Shown: positions 5,147-13,913, counted from the first letter of the stretch. The stretch is 15,341 nt of DNA from Synechococcales cyanobacterium 340R_concoct_173_sub (GCA_025354065.1 JANXNM010000757.1:1-15341); one strand, 5' to 3'. Translations and numbers: made by a program. Notes: a model not told the origin generated them from the letters alone.

Positions 5147-6574
5147 TTAAGATTCCTGCGCTAAAATCCGACGGGCGAATTCGATCGCCTCAGCTTTAGT
5201 TTCAACCAGTCCCTCTGCCCTAGCGATTTGTAGGGCCGCCAGCAATCGACCAACTTGGGGACTTGGCGGCAAGCCTAGATGACTCATTAAATCTTGTCCC
5301 GAAAGAACTGGGACTGGATGGGCCACCACGTCTTCTGGATCCAGATAGCGATTGATTAAGGACCGTAATGCCGCCATTTCAATTCCGCTGGCTAATGCCT
5401 GGATACACAAGGCTGGAAAAACTACGCCAACCTGCTGAAACACTGCGTACTGGGCACGTCTACTGTCGGGAGCCGTTTCCAATAACGCCTGTAACTTGGG
5501 TAAGGTTTTCAGAACTGTCAGCACAGCATGAATTTCCGATCGGCTGTATTTAAGCTGCCAGAGCTGAGTTTCAGCGATCGTCACATCATCAGGCATCAAG
5601 CTGGCTAGTTTCGCCATTGTCAGCCAACTACTTTTGCGGCCTCCTGACATCTCAACATTCTTTTTAGGTTCAGATTTACTGCTGGACTGTGCACGAATCG
5701 GCTGGCCAATCCGCTCATGAAGCAACGGCCAATCCGATTTCAACAGTTGAAATAGAGTCTCCATCCGATCGATTTTATCTACGCTCGACAGCCCCGCAGA
5801 CTCAAACCAACCCGACAGCAATCCCGCTTCCCATGCCGCTTTAAGTTGAGCGGGGCCACGGGAGGACGTGAGCAGATAGTGAAACTCGGATTGAACTCGC
5901 TCAGCCGCAATAGTCTTGAGCTGTGGGGCCAATTCTCTAGCCGCCGCCGCTGTCTCAGGTTGCATGGTAAATCCAAGTTGTGCAGCCTGACGGTAAGCCC
6001 GTAGTAGTCGTAGTGGATCTTCCGCCAGATTTTCGGCGCTCACCATGCGTACAATGCAATGCTCTAGGTCAAGACAACCATTCAATGGATCGATAAGCTC
6101 CAAGGTGTGAGGATTATAGGCGATCGCATTCATCGTAAAATCGCGTCGAAACAAATCTGCCTCAAGTGAATCGCCCACCTGTTGGGCAAAATCAGCCGTC
6201 CCTTGCCGGAATACGACCCGCGCAATTTGACGCTCCGCATCAAGCAATACGAAACCTGCTCGATAATGACGAGCGATCGTTGTTGCCGTCTCAACTGCGC
6301 CCTGAGGCATGACAAAATCTAAATCCAAATAGTCCGAATGTCGCTCTAAAAGAGCATCTCGCACACTTCCCCCAACCAGATGCGTCTCGGGAGGTAAAAA
6401 GCTGATATCAAAGGGCCATGTTTTAGGCGATAGTGCCGACGACCCAAGAGAATGCTGTTGTAAGACTGTCACGCGCTGTGCCAAAGGTAGTATTACCTGC
6501 CGATAGATAAATTGCAGATGACCTTGAGTCGAGTGATGCAGCATCAAATTCAACATCAAGTTCAAGAAACTCAT
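5147..6574 (-). CDS. CCA tRNA nucleotidyltransferase (class II; CCA-, CC- or A-adding)
   Basis: Adds all or part of the 3'-terminal CCA to tRNAs in the cytoplasm. The 475-aa protein shows the class II signature in order: GGSVRD (68-73), the metal-binding pair in DLDF (Asp84, Asp86), RRDFTMNAIAY (143-153), the EDPLRLLRAYR segment, and then the helical body and tail. Three Met codons lie in the first 11 residues, so the exact start is uncertain. The first 50 residues before the catalytic head are variable. Some cyanobacteria, such as Synechocystis, split the work between a CC-adding and an A-adding enzyme, and sequence reading alone does not tell which kind this is. Both tRNA genes in this window lack encoded CCA and so depend on this activity. 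It is divergent from ycf34, with 108 bp between them. Confidence 0.92.
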   Translation of the reverse strand: MSFLNLMLNLMLHHSTQGHLQFIYRQVILPLAQRVTVLQQHSLGSSALSPKTWPFDISFLPPETHLVGGSVRDALLERHSDYLDLDFVMPQGAVETATTIARHYRAGFVLLDAERQIARVVFRQGTADFAQQVGDSLEADLFRRDFTMNAIAYNPHTLELIDPLNGCLDLEHCIVRMVSAENLAEDPLRLLRAYRQAAQLGFTMQPETAAAARELAPQLKTIAAERVQSEFHYLLTSSRGPAQLKAAWEAGLLSGWFESAGLSSVDKIDRMETLFQLLKSDWPLLHERIGQPIRAQSSSKSEPKKNVEMSGGRKSSWLTMAKLASLMPDDVTIAETQLWQLKYSRSEIHAVLTVLKTLPKLQALLETAPDSRRAQYAVFQQVGVVFPALCIQALASGIEMAALRSLINRYLDPEDVVAHPVPVLSGQDLMSHLGLPPSPQVGRLLAALQIARAEGLVETKAEAIEFARRILAQES

Positions 6575-6682
6575 TCGATCCGAACCCAGATCGAATTCGC
6601 CTGAGTTAGAGTATCAAAAAACGTTGCCTTATATTCCGTCATTTCTCTCCTCATATCTCAGCCCCATATTCTAGGAGCAACC

Positions 6683-6931
6683 ATGTGTATTTGCATTCAC
6701 TGTCACTACGTCGATCGTTGCCTGACCTACAATGCCGTTGAATCACAACATGAACAACCGCACCTGACCGAAACTCCAGATTTTGAACCCATTGAACCGA
6801 GCATCAATGTCAATATTCGTGAACAGAGGGACTTCATCGAAGTGGAGTGGGATGTCGTGGGATGTTTGAGTTTTTCTAAGGAGCAAGGAAAATGGTCGAG
6901 GCTGCGCCCTGGTGAGCTGATTCCGACCTAA
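6683..6931 (+). CDS. ycf34: Ycf34 iron-sulfur protein
   Basis: A small (82 aa) protein conserved in cyanobacteria and some red-algal plastids. The N-terminus MCICIHCHYVDRC gives the four-cysteine set (Cys2, 4, 7, 13) that holds an iron-sulfur cluster in this family, followed by the typical TYNAVESQH, HLTETPDFEP and NVNI segments. Published work on the Synechocystis homologue links it to photosynthetic electron transport and redox state. The start is secure: AGGAG at 6673-6677 with 5-nt spacing, and the Cys motif immediately follows the Met. It appears monocistronic; the next gene is 110 bp downstream. Confidence 0.95.
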   Translation: MCICIHCHYVDRCLTYNAVESQHEQPHLTETPDFEPIEPSINVNIREQRDFIEVEWDVVGCLSFSKEQGKWSRLRPGELIPT

Positions 6932-7041
6932 TGAGGATTCCGCAAATAGCTATCTAACGCTATCTAAATATAAATTGTAGAACGTGAGTCGTTTTTGGGA
7001 AGACTGAGATATGACCTATCCGTAACGATTACATATTTTAG

Positions 7042-8526
7042 ATGGATTGCCTAGACCTTATGCGTAGCCTCATCTTTAGTCCAGTATTTAACCCAAAGCG
7101 ATTTAACCCAAAGCGTACCGTCCCTAATTTAGCGGCCTTAACTCTGGTGGGCTTGCTTGCCGCGACTGGGGGAGCTAAGGCTCAATCTATCGTTATTCAA
7201 GACGCGCCCGCACAATCGACGACAGCCACCATAACGGAAACGCTCAATGCGGCCAAAGAGCAATTCCAAGCCGGACAAAAAAGTTCACAAGATCGCCAAT
7301 ATTGGACCGCAATAGGTTACTACAACCAAGCCCTCCTGAAAAATCCTAGCTATACCGATGCCTATTATGGTCGGGCGATGGCCAAGGCTGAAATGGGCGA
7401 TAAAGTAGGGGCGATCGGCGATTTGGGTGAAGTGTTACGGCTCGATCCTCAGCAGGCAACGGCCTTGGGACAACGGGCCAATCTTTACTACCAACTTGGT
7501 AACAAGCAAGCGGCTTCAACAGACTGGGCGGCAGCACTTCAGGCCGATCCGAGCTTAACTTCTGTCCAAATCAACCGTGCTTACGCCACCATGGAAGCGG
7601 GCAACCCACAGGCTGCATTGACGGAACTAGACCAAGTATTGCGTCTTAAGCCGACTGACGTAGCGGCCTTGGTTAATCGAGCTTATGTGAAGCAGCAATT
7701 GGGCGATCGCAACGGTGCGCTATCTGACTTGGATCAAGCGCTTAAGATTCAAGGTAATTCTCCTGAAGCCTATCTCAATCGAGGGTTGATTTATCAGCAA
7801 ATGGGTCGTGGGGGCGACGCAATTCAAGATTTGACGCTGGCAATTAAGGCTAAGCCTGACTATGCTGAAGCATTTTACAATCGTGCCATTGCTTACACTA
7901 CAGATAGCAAATTCGATTTGGCAGTCGTAGATCTGACAAAAGTAATTGAACTTCAGCCAACCCGATCGGATGCGTTTTATCAGCGCGGATTAATTTACTC
8001 CATGGTCCGAAACCGATCGGCAGCGATTGAAGATTTTGAGCAAGTTCTGAAATTGCGTCCAGAAGATGCCGCAACTTTTAAAGCCGTGGCCGATCTGCGG
8101 GCGGATAGTGGGGATTTGTCTGGAGCCTTAGGGGACTACAACCGCGCCCTTCAATTGGATGCAAACTTGGCTGATGCCTATGAAAGTCGTGGTAAGGTGC
8201 GCGGGAAAATGGGTGATTTCCCGGCTGCAATCGATGACTATACCCGCGTCATTGCCTTGAATACCCGTAATATCAGTGCGTTTTATCACCGAGGCCAAGC
8301 CCGCCAGCAACTTGGGGACGGCATGGGTGCGATCGCCGATTATTCGGAAACCCTACGCCTCAATCCTCGTCACGCTGAAGCCCTCTATGACCGTGGAACT
8401 CTGATGGCTCAAACGGGACAGATGATGGCGGCAAAGAATGACTTACAGCAAGCCAGTATGCTTTATCTTCAGCAAGGAAAAGCGGAAGGGTATCGGAAGA
8501 CGTTGAGTTGGTTGAATAAATTTTAG
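7042..8526 (+). CDS. Secreted TPR-repeat protein
   Basis: A 494-aa protein with an N-terminal export signal (basic residues, then LAALTLVGLLAATGGAKA with a plausible AKA cleavage site near residue 47). An array of about twelve 34-residue tetratricopeptide repeats covers roughly residues 60-480. The repeats show the usual pattern (for example YNQALLKNPSYTDAYYGRA and LDQALKIQGNSPEAYLNRG). The last copy degenerates into a Gln-rich helix (LYLQQGKAEGYRKTLSWL) common at the end of cyanobacterial TPR proteins. TPR solenoids bind other proteins; with this signal it should act in the periplasm or at a membrane surface. The partner is unknown. The ATG at 7042 lacks a clear ribosome site, and a second ATG at 7060 would give a more compact signal peptide. 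It converges on the next gene with a 27-bp gap. Confidence 0.88.
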   Translation: MDCLDLMRSLIFSPVFNPKRFNPKRTVPNLAALTLVGLLAATGGAKAQSIVIQDAPAQSTTATITETLNAAKEQFQAGQKSSQDRQYWTAIGYYNQALLKNPSYTDAYYGRAMAKAEMGDKVGAIGDLGEVLRLDPQQATALGQRANLYYQLGNKQAASTDWAAALQADPSLTSVQINRAYATMEAGNPQAALTELDQVLRLKPTDVAALVNRAYVKQQLGDRNGALSDLDQALKIQGNSPEAYLNRGLIYQQMGRGGDAIQDLTLAIKAKPDYAEAFYNRAIAYTTDSKFDLAVVDLTKVIELQPTRSDAFYQRGLIYSMVRNRSAAIEDFEQVLKLRPEDAATFKAVADLRADSGDLSGALGDYNRALQLDANLADAYESRGKVRGKMGDFPAAIDDYTRVIALNTRNISAFYHRGQARQQLGDGMGAIADYSETLRLNPRHAEALYDRGTLMAQTGQMMAAKNDLQQASMLYLQQGKAEGYRKTLSWLNKF

Positions 8527-8553
8527 AATCTGAAGATAGTTAAGTTGAGTTAG

Positions 8554-9888
8554 TTAAGTTAATTCTTTTAATAAGTCTTCAACGATCGTTACTAACTTTT
8601 GGGCTGCGCCAGCTTCTCCTCGAATCTCGCGCAGTTCTTTTTTCATAGCTTCGAGGCGTTCGGGATGATCTAGATAGCTCCGAACTTTGTCTGTAACTTG
8701 GTCTGCGGTTAGATGCCCGACCATTTCAGGAACAATTGATCGGCCTGCCCAAATATTTGGCCATGCTAAAAGACCGATTTTACGCAGTGCGATCGTGTTG
8801 ATCGCCTTAGCAAACAGGGAGCCGACGCCCGGTAAGTTAGCCAAAATTCCTGGAATCCCGTTCCAGGCGCGCATAGCATCGAGTTGATTGGTTGGGAGCA
8901 GGATAATCATGGGGATGGCAAGTGAGCCGAGTTCTGCGGTGTTAGCTCCGATCGTGGTGAGACAGAGTGTGCAGCCGCGCAACGTGTTGTAGTGGGGCGT
9001 TCGAGGACCATCATCTCCAAGGGTTTTGAGTTCAATGATGGTACCGCCCGAAGTTTCCAGCCAATCTCTGGGTAATTCTGGGGCCGATTCTGGGGCCGAT
9101 CGGTGGAGTTTTGCCGTTTTGCCGCCCATCATGGCAACGATCGGATTTTGTTCTGGGTCGCCATAGTTCGCCAATTGTTCAACGGTTAAGGTGGGGGCTA
9201 AGGGTAAGACAAACTTCAAGTTGGGATAGAGGGCCTGGAGTTGGTCGGCAATCGCACACATAATTGGTACGCCTTGGGCCAGTTTGGCCGCTTTTGATCC
9301 TGGTAAAAGTCCAATCACCGGATCCCTTGATGCAACAATTGTCATATCTTCCACAGCGGATGAAGACATCAGATCCCCAACGACTACAAATTTATGACGA
9401 TCTTTAATGGGCGCATTGTCCACCAGTTTTTGCTTCATCACGGCAAACCGATCGACCCAACCTGTCCAAAGCGTTTCCCACTCTGCATAGACTACGGTTT
9501 TGTACCCCAATCGTCGCCCTAATATCACTGGAAACAACGGATCCCCTCCTAAAAAAAGCACAATCCCCTTCGATCGCCAATCCCATCGTGCCTCGGTTTT
9601 CCCCCACAGTAAAAATCGGAAAAAATAAGTCGCATCCTGTACCCGATCGACTTCTAGGTAGCTACGAGCAATTTCGCTTTCTTGACCACTTGCATTAGGG
9701 CAAGGGGATAAAACCACTGAAATTCTGTACTGGCCTTCTTCAAACCGCTGACGAAGTTCTTGTACTACAGGTTTTACCCAAGTGCTGAGTTCGCCGGGAC
9801 CATTAGAAAGTATCAAGATATCAATCGAGGTCGATAGATTACAGGGAGTCTGAGTGTTGGTCTGGTTCACGGGCATGGGGATGAGCAT
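8554..9888 (-). CDS. Lipid-A-disaccharide synthase-related protein (LpxB-like)
   Basis: The 444-aa product belongs to the cyanobacterial/plastid-type branch related to LpxB, a GT-B fold glycosyltransferase family. Visible signatures are the N-terminal DILILSNGPGELSTW loop, which matches the nucleotide-sugar fold start of LpxB-like proteins, GIVLFLGGDPLFPVILGRRL in the middle, VIGLLPGSKAAKLAQ where the second Rossmann half begins, and LTTIGANTAELGSLAIP near the sugar-nucleotide site. True LpxB joins two UDP-sugar-derived units in lipid A. This branch is distinct and its substrate is not established. No other lipid A gene is nearby. No signal peptide; probably cytoplasmic or membrane-peripheral. 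Two Met codons (1 and 5) are possible starts. Confidence 0.85.
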   Translation of the reverse strand: MLIPMPVNQTNTQTPCNLSTSIDILILSNGPGELSTWVKPVVQELRQRFEEGQYRISVVLSPCPNASGQESEIARSYLEVDRVQDATYFFRFLLWGKTEARWDWRSKGIVLFLGGDPLFPVILGRRLGYKTVVYAEWETLWTGWVDRFAVMKQKLVDNAPIKDRHKFVVVGDLMSSSAVEDMTIVASRDPVIGLLPGSKAAKLAQGVPIMCAIADQLQALYPNLKFVLPLAPTLTVEQLANYGDPEQNPIVAMMGGKTAKLHRSAPESAPELPRDWLETSGGTIIELKTLGDDGPRTPHYNTLRGCTLCLTTIGANTAELGSLAIPMIILLPTNQLDAMRAWNGIPGILANLPGVGSLFAKAINTIALRKIGLLAWPNIWAGRSIVPEMVGHLTADQVTDKVRSYLDHPERLEAMKKELREIRGEAGAAQKLVTIVEDLLKELT

Positions 9889-10476
9889 TTTAAATAAAGG
9901 TGGTTAGATAAATTAAGAAACTCTTTAATTAACGCATTCAACCGATCGATTTCCTGATTTTCACTAAAACGGCTGACGTAAGATCAGTGATTATCGGGAA
10001 ATTTCCTAGAAGTCTGGTGAGATAGGATTAATTAATCCCTGAAACGTGACTTTCAACAAGCTAGTGAGATATTTTCGTTAGCTAATCGTACCTAATAGAG
10101 CGCTCAAAAACTTGAGAAATCAGGCTATGACTAGATGAAACCGTTTGGGCTAACCCGATTGGCCTTATCTTCAAAAGAGTTTTGTAAACAGGGTGCAACT
10201 TGAAATAGAAAGGCTACAATCAAAGGCGAGAGTTACGATATATTCCATCTATGTAATCTCATCAGTCAGAATTTTGGCTCATCTAACCTAGGTTAAGGCA
10301 TTCAATGATTCTACGGATGGCGCAATCTTAAAGTGAAATAGGTTTTTAGCGATTGATCTTATGAAATATGAGTTCAAGGTCAGAAATCTGGTTTTCTATG
10401 CGTCATATCTAGCTTTAAATTATTGATTCTCTCGACTTACGATTTAGACTTTTGGGCATAACCGACTTATCTGACT
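9889..10476. other. Long intergenic region upstream of sigA
   Basis: About 600 bp with no convincing gene on either strand. It holds the upstream sequence of the leftward LpxB-like gene and the sigA leader. Visible items are a perfect 14-bp palindrome GGATTAATTAATCC at 10025-10038 (operator-like) and a good -10 hexamer TACAAT at 10215-10220 without a matching -35 at normal spacing. A long, multi-promoter leader is usual for a principal sigma gene. Confidence 0.45.
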
Positions 10477-10536
10477 GTGACGAATTCCTTGGAACTTCGA
10501 CATTCTACTGACGTTAAAGAGCATGAGGAAAGCGGC

Positions 10537-11673
10537 ATGGCCCAGCCAAACCAGGTAATCGATCGAGAATTTGAGTTAGAGACAGCTTCGGATGATGGTG
10601 ACCAGGAGCCTGATATCTATGGCGGAGATGAAGATGATGACGAAGACACAGAAGCAGTTGAGCCTGTTGAAGCAGGGAAACCGGGCAAGAAAGGTGCTCG
10701 TAAACGTGTAGTTCCTAAGAAAAAACACTACACAGAAGATTCAATTCGTCTCTATCTCCAAGAAATTGGCCGGATTCGCCTTCTCCGGGCTGATGAAGAA
10801 ATCGAACTCGCTCGAAAAATTGCTGATTTACTAGAGTTAGAGCGCGTTCACGCCAAGCTTGAAGAGCAACTCCAACGTGAGCCTTCCGATCGTGAGTGGG
10901 CTGAAGAAGTGAGTATGCCCATTGTCCAGTTCCGCCACCGTCTCCATGTGGGTCGCCGTGCGAAGGACAAGATGGTGCAGTCCAACCTTAGGCTTGTGGT
11001 TTCGATCGCGAAAAAGTACATGAACCGAGGTCTTTCTTTCCAAGATCTTATTCAGGAAGGTAGCTTGGGCTTGATTCGGGCGGCTGAAAAGTTTGATCAC
11101 GAAAAGGGTTATAAGTTCTCTACCTATGCAACTTGGTGGATCCGGCAGGCGATCACACGTGCAATAGCGGATCAATCCAGAACAATCCGCCTTCCAGTCC
11201 ACTTGTACGAGACTATTTCTCGTATTAAGAAAACGACTAAGCTGTTGTCCCAGGAAATGGGCCGGAAGCCAACAGAGGAAGAAATTGCAACTCGGATGGA
11301 GATGACGATCGAGAAACTACGGTTTATTGCGAAGTCAGCGCAACTACCGATCTCGTTGGAAACTCCCATTGGTAAAGAAGAAGACTCTCGTTTGGGTGAC
11401 TTTATTGAGTCCGATGGCGAAACTCCGGAAGATCAAGTATCAAAGAATCTTCTGCGCGAAGATCTTGAAGGCGTTCTTGCAACTCTCAGTCCCCGTGAAA
11501 AAGATGTACTTCGTCTTCGTTACGGCCTAGATGACGGTCGTATGAAAACCCTTGAAGAAATTGGCCAAATCTTTAACGTAACCCGCGAACGTATCCGTCA
11601 AATTGAGGCTAAAGCCCTTCGTAAGCTCCGTCATCCAAACCGTAACAGTGTCTTGAAAGAGTACATCCGGTAA
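10537..11673 (+). CDS. sigA: Principal RNA polymerase sigma factor SigA (RpoD)
   Basis: The group 1 sigma-70 factor that directs RNA polymerase to housekeeping promoters. After an acidic N-terminal stretch ([15 protein letters not shown]) and a basic patch come region 1.2 ([20 protein letters not shown]), region 2 ([20 protein letters not shown], and [19 protein letters not shown] for -10 recognition), region 3, and region 4.2 ([20 protein letters not shown]) for the -35 element. Region 1.1 is minimal, as usual in cyanobacteria. I place the start at ATG 10537 because GAGGAA (10525-10530) precedes it and the opening [15 protein letters not shown] lines up with other cyanobacterial SigA N-termini (378 aa). 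A GTG at 10477 in the same frame would add 20 residues but has no ribosome site. An intrinsic terminator follows. Confidence 0.96.
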   Translation: MAQPNQVIDREFELETASDDGDQEPDIYGGDEDDDEDTEAVEPVEAGKPGKKGARKRVVPKKKHYTEDSIRLYLQEIGRIRLLRADEEIELARKIADLLELERVHAKLEEQLQREPSDREWAEEVSMPIVQFRHRLHVGRRAKDKMVQSNLRLVVSIAKKYMNRGLSFQDLIQEGSLGLIRAAEKFDHEKGYKFSTYATWWIRQAITRAIADQSRTIRLPVHLYETISRIKKTTKLLSQEMGRKPTEEEIATRMEMTIEKLRFIAKSAQLPISLETPIGKEEDSRLGDFIESDGETPEDQVSKNLLREDLEGVLATLSPREKDVLRLRYGLDDGRMKTLEEIGQIFNVTRERIRQIEAKALRKLRHPNRNSVLKEYIR

Positions 11674-11722
11674 ATTTGTCGGCTGAACCTCAAGAATTTG
11701 GGCTTCTAGCTTTTCAAAATAT

Positions 11723-11761
11723 AAAAACGATTGTCTCCTAATCCGAGGCGATCGTTTTTTT
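11723..11761 (+). terminator. Intrinsic terminator of sigA
   Basis: A stem of about 15 bp with two G-U pairs (11723-11737 with 11745-11759) and a 7-nt loop runs into a T-run at 11754-11761. It lies 50 bp after the sigA stop codon. Confidence 0.85.
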
Positions 11762-11804
11762 GTATCTAATTTTATAGTGCTACTCAGAGTAAATTAGTCA
11801 ATGT

Positions 11805-11834
11805 AAAACGGGCCTCCGATCGCTCAAAGGTCCG
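11805..11834 (-). terminator. Possible terminator of the hli gene
   Basis: On the minus strand CGGACCT (11834-11828) pairs with AGGCCCG (11815-11809) with one A-C mismatch, followed by TTTT at 11808-11805. It is 64 bp beyond the hli stop. The mismatch makes it a weak candidate. Confidence 0.4.
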
Positions 11835-11897
11835 TCAACACTTGCTTTTAAAGTTAACCGAACAGTCATAGGCTCAACGACTACATTAAGCCAACAA

Positions 11898-12080
11898 TTA
11901 CATCAAGCCAAGGAAAGCCAAAACACCTTTGTTAGTTGCAAATTCGGTTGCCAATGCTGCAACAAATCCGATCATTGCAAAACGTCCATTCCACAATTCA
12001 GCTTGTGATGTAAATCCAAATTTCCAAGCATTACGATCAGCTGCGACAGGAGTTACAATTGTCTTCTGAGTATCTACCAT
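11898..12080 (-). CDS. High-light-inducible (Hli/SCP) chlorophyll-binding protein
   Basis: A one-helix member of the light-harvesting-complex superfamily. These thylakoid proteins dimerise, bind chlorophyll and carotenoid, and protect photosystems and newly made chlorophyll-proteins under excess light. The 60-aa form begins MVDTQKTIVTPVAADRNAWK. It has the chlorophyll-binding motif ELWNGRFAMIGF (residues 28-39: Glu, Asn and Arg ligands and the AMxGF turn) within a single membrane helix ending near residue 46. The start at 12080 is chosen because AAGGTG stands 6 nt upstream and this is the family's usual length. An upstream Met at 12227 would add 49 residues that cover the promoter repeats. 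The leader contains phased direct repeats that suggest stress regulation. Confidence 0.93.
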   Translation of the reverse strand: MVDTQKTIVTPVAADRNAWKFGFTSQAELWNGRFAMIGFVAALATEFATNKGVLAFLGLM

Positions 12081-12089
12081 GGGGTTCAC

Positions 12090-12181
12090 CTTGAGGGTAT
12101 GAAGCAGTTCTTCTATAATGTAACGCATTGTTTCAGAAAGTGTCAAAGTGTAACGCATTTTTTTTGACAAGCCTTTGACAA
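12090..12181 (-). promoter_or_regulatory. hli promoter region with phased direct repeats
   Basis: Read leftward, TTGTCAAA occurs at 12181-12174 and 12170-12163 (11-bp period). AATGCGTTACA then occurs twice, 30 bp apart (GTTACA at 12154-12149 and 12124-12119). Between the latter two lies TTGACA (12146-12141), and 18 bp on is TACATT (12122-12117), a plausible -35/-10 pair. GTTACA(T/C)T matches the half-site of the HLR1 element bound by RpaB at high-light genes, but a canonical 2-bp-spaced second half-site is poor. RpaB control is therefore an inference. Confidence 0.5.
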
Positions 12182-12225
12182 TCGAATTCGAGGTGAGGTG
12201 ACTTCGATCGCGTTCCGCGAGATTC

Positions 12226-13656
12226 ATGGGGCTATGCTGTCTATTTCAGGGTTCAGCGATCTATGATGAAGGCGACCAACCCTTTACTATTTGTGAAGAA
12301 GTATTAGTGATTGTTTCTGAATCCCCGATCGCACCACTCAAGCAACGATTTATCAATAAGGTCTTGTTCGGACATCAGCCTTCTCCTGAGTTGCTGGCTA
12401 TTTTGCTTGTGTACTTTGTTCAGGGCATTTTGGGGCTAGCCCGTCTTGCAGTGAGTTTTTTCTTGAAGGATGACCTCGCGATGGGTCCGGCAGAGATGTC
12501 GGCACTAATGGGTGTGGCGGCGATTCCTTGGATGGTAAAGCCGATTTTTGGTTTTGTGTCTGATGGATTACCGATTTTTGGCTATCGACGGCGACCTTAT
12601 TTGGTGTTGTCGGGATTTTTGGGGGTCGCGTCTTGGGTCGCAATGGCGACGGTGGTCGATAGCCCTGTGAGTGCTACTGCGGCGATCGCTGTTGGATCGT
12701 TGTCGATTGCGATGAGTGATGTAATTGTGGATTCGCTAGTTGTGGAGAGGGCTAGGGGTGAATCTGTGAGTGCGGCAGGTTCGTTGCAGTCGTTATGTTG
12801 GGGGGCGAGTGCGATCGGGGGATTGATTACGGCTTATTTTAGTGGCGCGTTATTGCAGCAGTTTGATGTGAAGACGGTGTTTTTAATTACGGCGACGTTT
12901 CCGTTGGTTGTGGCGGCGGTGGCTTGGTTGATTGCGGAGGAACGATCGAGTGGGCGATCGGATTGGGTTGAGGTTAGGGGACAGTTGTCTCAATTGAAGG
13001 CGGCGGTGAGTCAGAAAAGTATTTGGTTGCCGACAGCGTTTTTATTCCTTTGGCAGGCGATGCCGAGTGGGGAGTCTGCATTTTTCTATTTTTATACAAA
13101 CGAATTGGGCTTTCAGCCGGAGTTTTTGGGCCGGGTACGTTTGGTGACGAGTTTTGCGGCGATCGTGGGCATTTGGGTATTCCAAAGATTTCTCAAGACG
13201 GTTCCATTCCGGGTGATTTTTGGATGGTCTACGGTGATTGCTTCGATGCTGGGATTATCAATGTTGATTTTGGTGACGCATTACAATCGAACCTTGGGAA
13301 TTAGCGATCAATGGTTTAGTTTGGGCGATAGTTTGATTTTGACGGTGATGGGGCAAATTGCGTTTATGCCTGTATTGGTATTAGCGGCGCGGTTATGTCC
13401 GGCGGGTGTTGAGGCGACGTTGTTTGCATTGTTGATGTCGGTGGTAAACTTTTCGGGTTTTGTGTCTTATCAATTAGGCGCTTTATTAATGAAATATTTG
13501 CATGTGACAGAGAGCAATTTTGAACAATTGTGGCTATTGGTTTTGATTACGAATCTCAGTGGGCTATTGCCGTTGCCATTGCTGGGATGGTTGCCGGGAG
13601 AGTCGGAGTTGCCGATGGAAGAGATGGTGGAAGGGGTTGAGGAACCGATCGTCTAG
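12226..13656 (+). CDS. Folate-biopterin transporter (FBT/BT1 family, MFS fold)
   Basis: A polytopic inner-membrane carrier related to the BT1 folate/pteridine transporters and to Synechocystis slr0642, shown in published work to carry folates. About twelve hydrophobic segments run through the sequence, from LLAILLVYFVQGILGLARLA to LLVLITNLSGLLPLPLLGWL. The family-typical loop WMVKPIFGFVSDGLPIFGYR followed by RRPYL lies after the second helix, with SDVIVDSLVVERAR mid-protein. The ATG at 12226 gives 476 aa, but the first 27 residues look non-coding and there is no ribosome site. GTG at 12307 (VIVSESPIAPLKQRF), preceded by GAAGAAG, may be the true start. It diverges from hli, so the repeat-rich region between them could serve both. 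The coding strand from about 12500 is strongly T- and G-rich (TTG for Leu, GTG for Val). Confidence 0.9.
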   Translation: MGLCCLFQGSAIYDEGDQPFTICEEVLVIVSESPIAPLKQRFINKVLFGHQPSPELLAILLVYFVQGILGLARLAVSFFLKDDLAMGPAEMSALMGVAAIPWMVKPIFGFVSDGLPIFGYRRRPYLVLSGFLGVASWVAMATVVDSPVSATAAIAVGSLSIAMSDVIVDSLVVERARGESVSAAGSLQSLCWGASAIGGLITAYFSGALLQQFDVKTVFLITATFPLVVAAVAWLIAEERSSGRSDWVEVRGQLSQLKAAVSQKSIWLPTAFLFLWQAMPSGESAFFYFYTNELGFQPEFLGRVRLVTSFAAIVGIWVFQRFLKTVPFRVIFGWSTVIASMLGLSMLILVTHYNRTLGISDQWFSLGDSLILTVMGQIAFMPVLVLAARLCPAGVEATLFALLMSVVNFSGFVSYQLGALLMKYLHVTESNFEQLWLLVLITNLSGLLPLPLLGWLPGESELPMEEMVEGVEEPIV

Positions 13657-13712
13657 TGAAGGGCCGATCGTTCTAGCTATAATCAAAACAGCAATTACAA
13701 GCTCAAACTCTA

Positions 13713-13913
13713 TTGAAAACTCTGAGTGACTATACTACAGTCCTTCGCCCTGATACTAATGGGACGTTTGTTGCTTACATTCCTGCCATTTCAGGTTGTC
13801 ATGCTTGGGGTAAAACGGCCCAGGAAGCTCAACAAGAATTAAAAAATGTTTTTGAGATGATGGTTGATGAGTATCGAGAAGACGGGCGATCGTCTCATCC
13901 TTTAGTTGTGTGA
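13713..13913 (+). CDS. Solitary HicB-like antitoxin
   Basis: The 66-aa product has the HicB partial RNase-H fold: SDYTTVLRPDTNGTFVAYIP, the ISGCHAWGKTAQEAQQELKN core, and a helix FEMMVDEYREDGR. The C-terminus ends early (SSHPLVV), a few residues shorter than usual forms that end in a longer acidic tail. It starts at TTG (13713); no ATG is available and no ribosome site is visible. TATAAT at 13678-13683 could be a -10 element. No HicA toxin gene lies on either side, so it is an orphan, as is common for HicB-like proteins in cyanobacteria. Role unproven; it may repress its own promoter or be a relic. Confidence 0.75.
   Translation: MKTLSDYTTVLRPDTNGTFVAYIPAISGCHAWGKTAQEAQQELKNVFEMMVDEYREDGRSSHPLVV

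Noticed and set aside
10837..11202. 121-aa frame on the minus strand inside sigA
   Set aside because: sigA is complete and strongly conserved across the whole overlap; the antisense frame shows no domain.
13023..13304. 93-aa plus-strand frame inside the transporter
   Set aside because: It is out of frame within conserved transmembrane sequence and has no start context.
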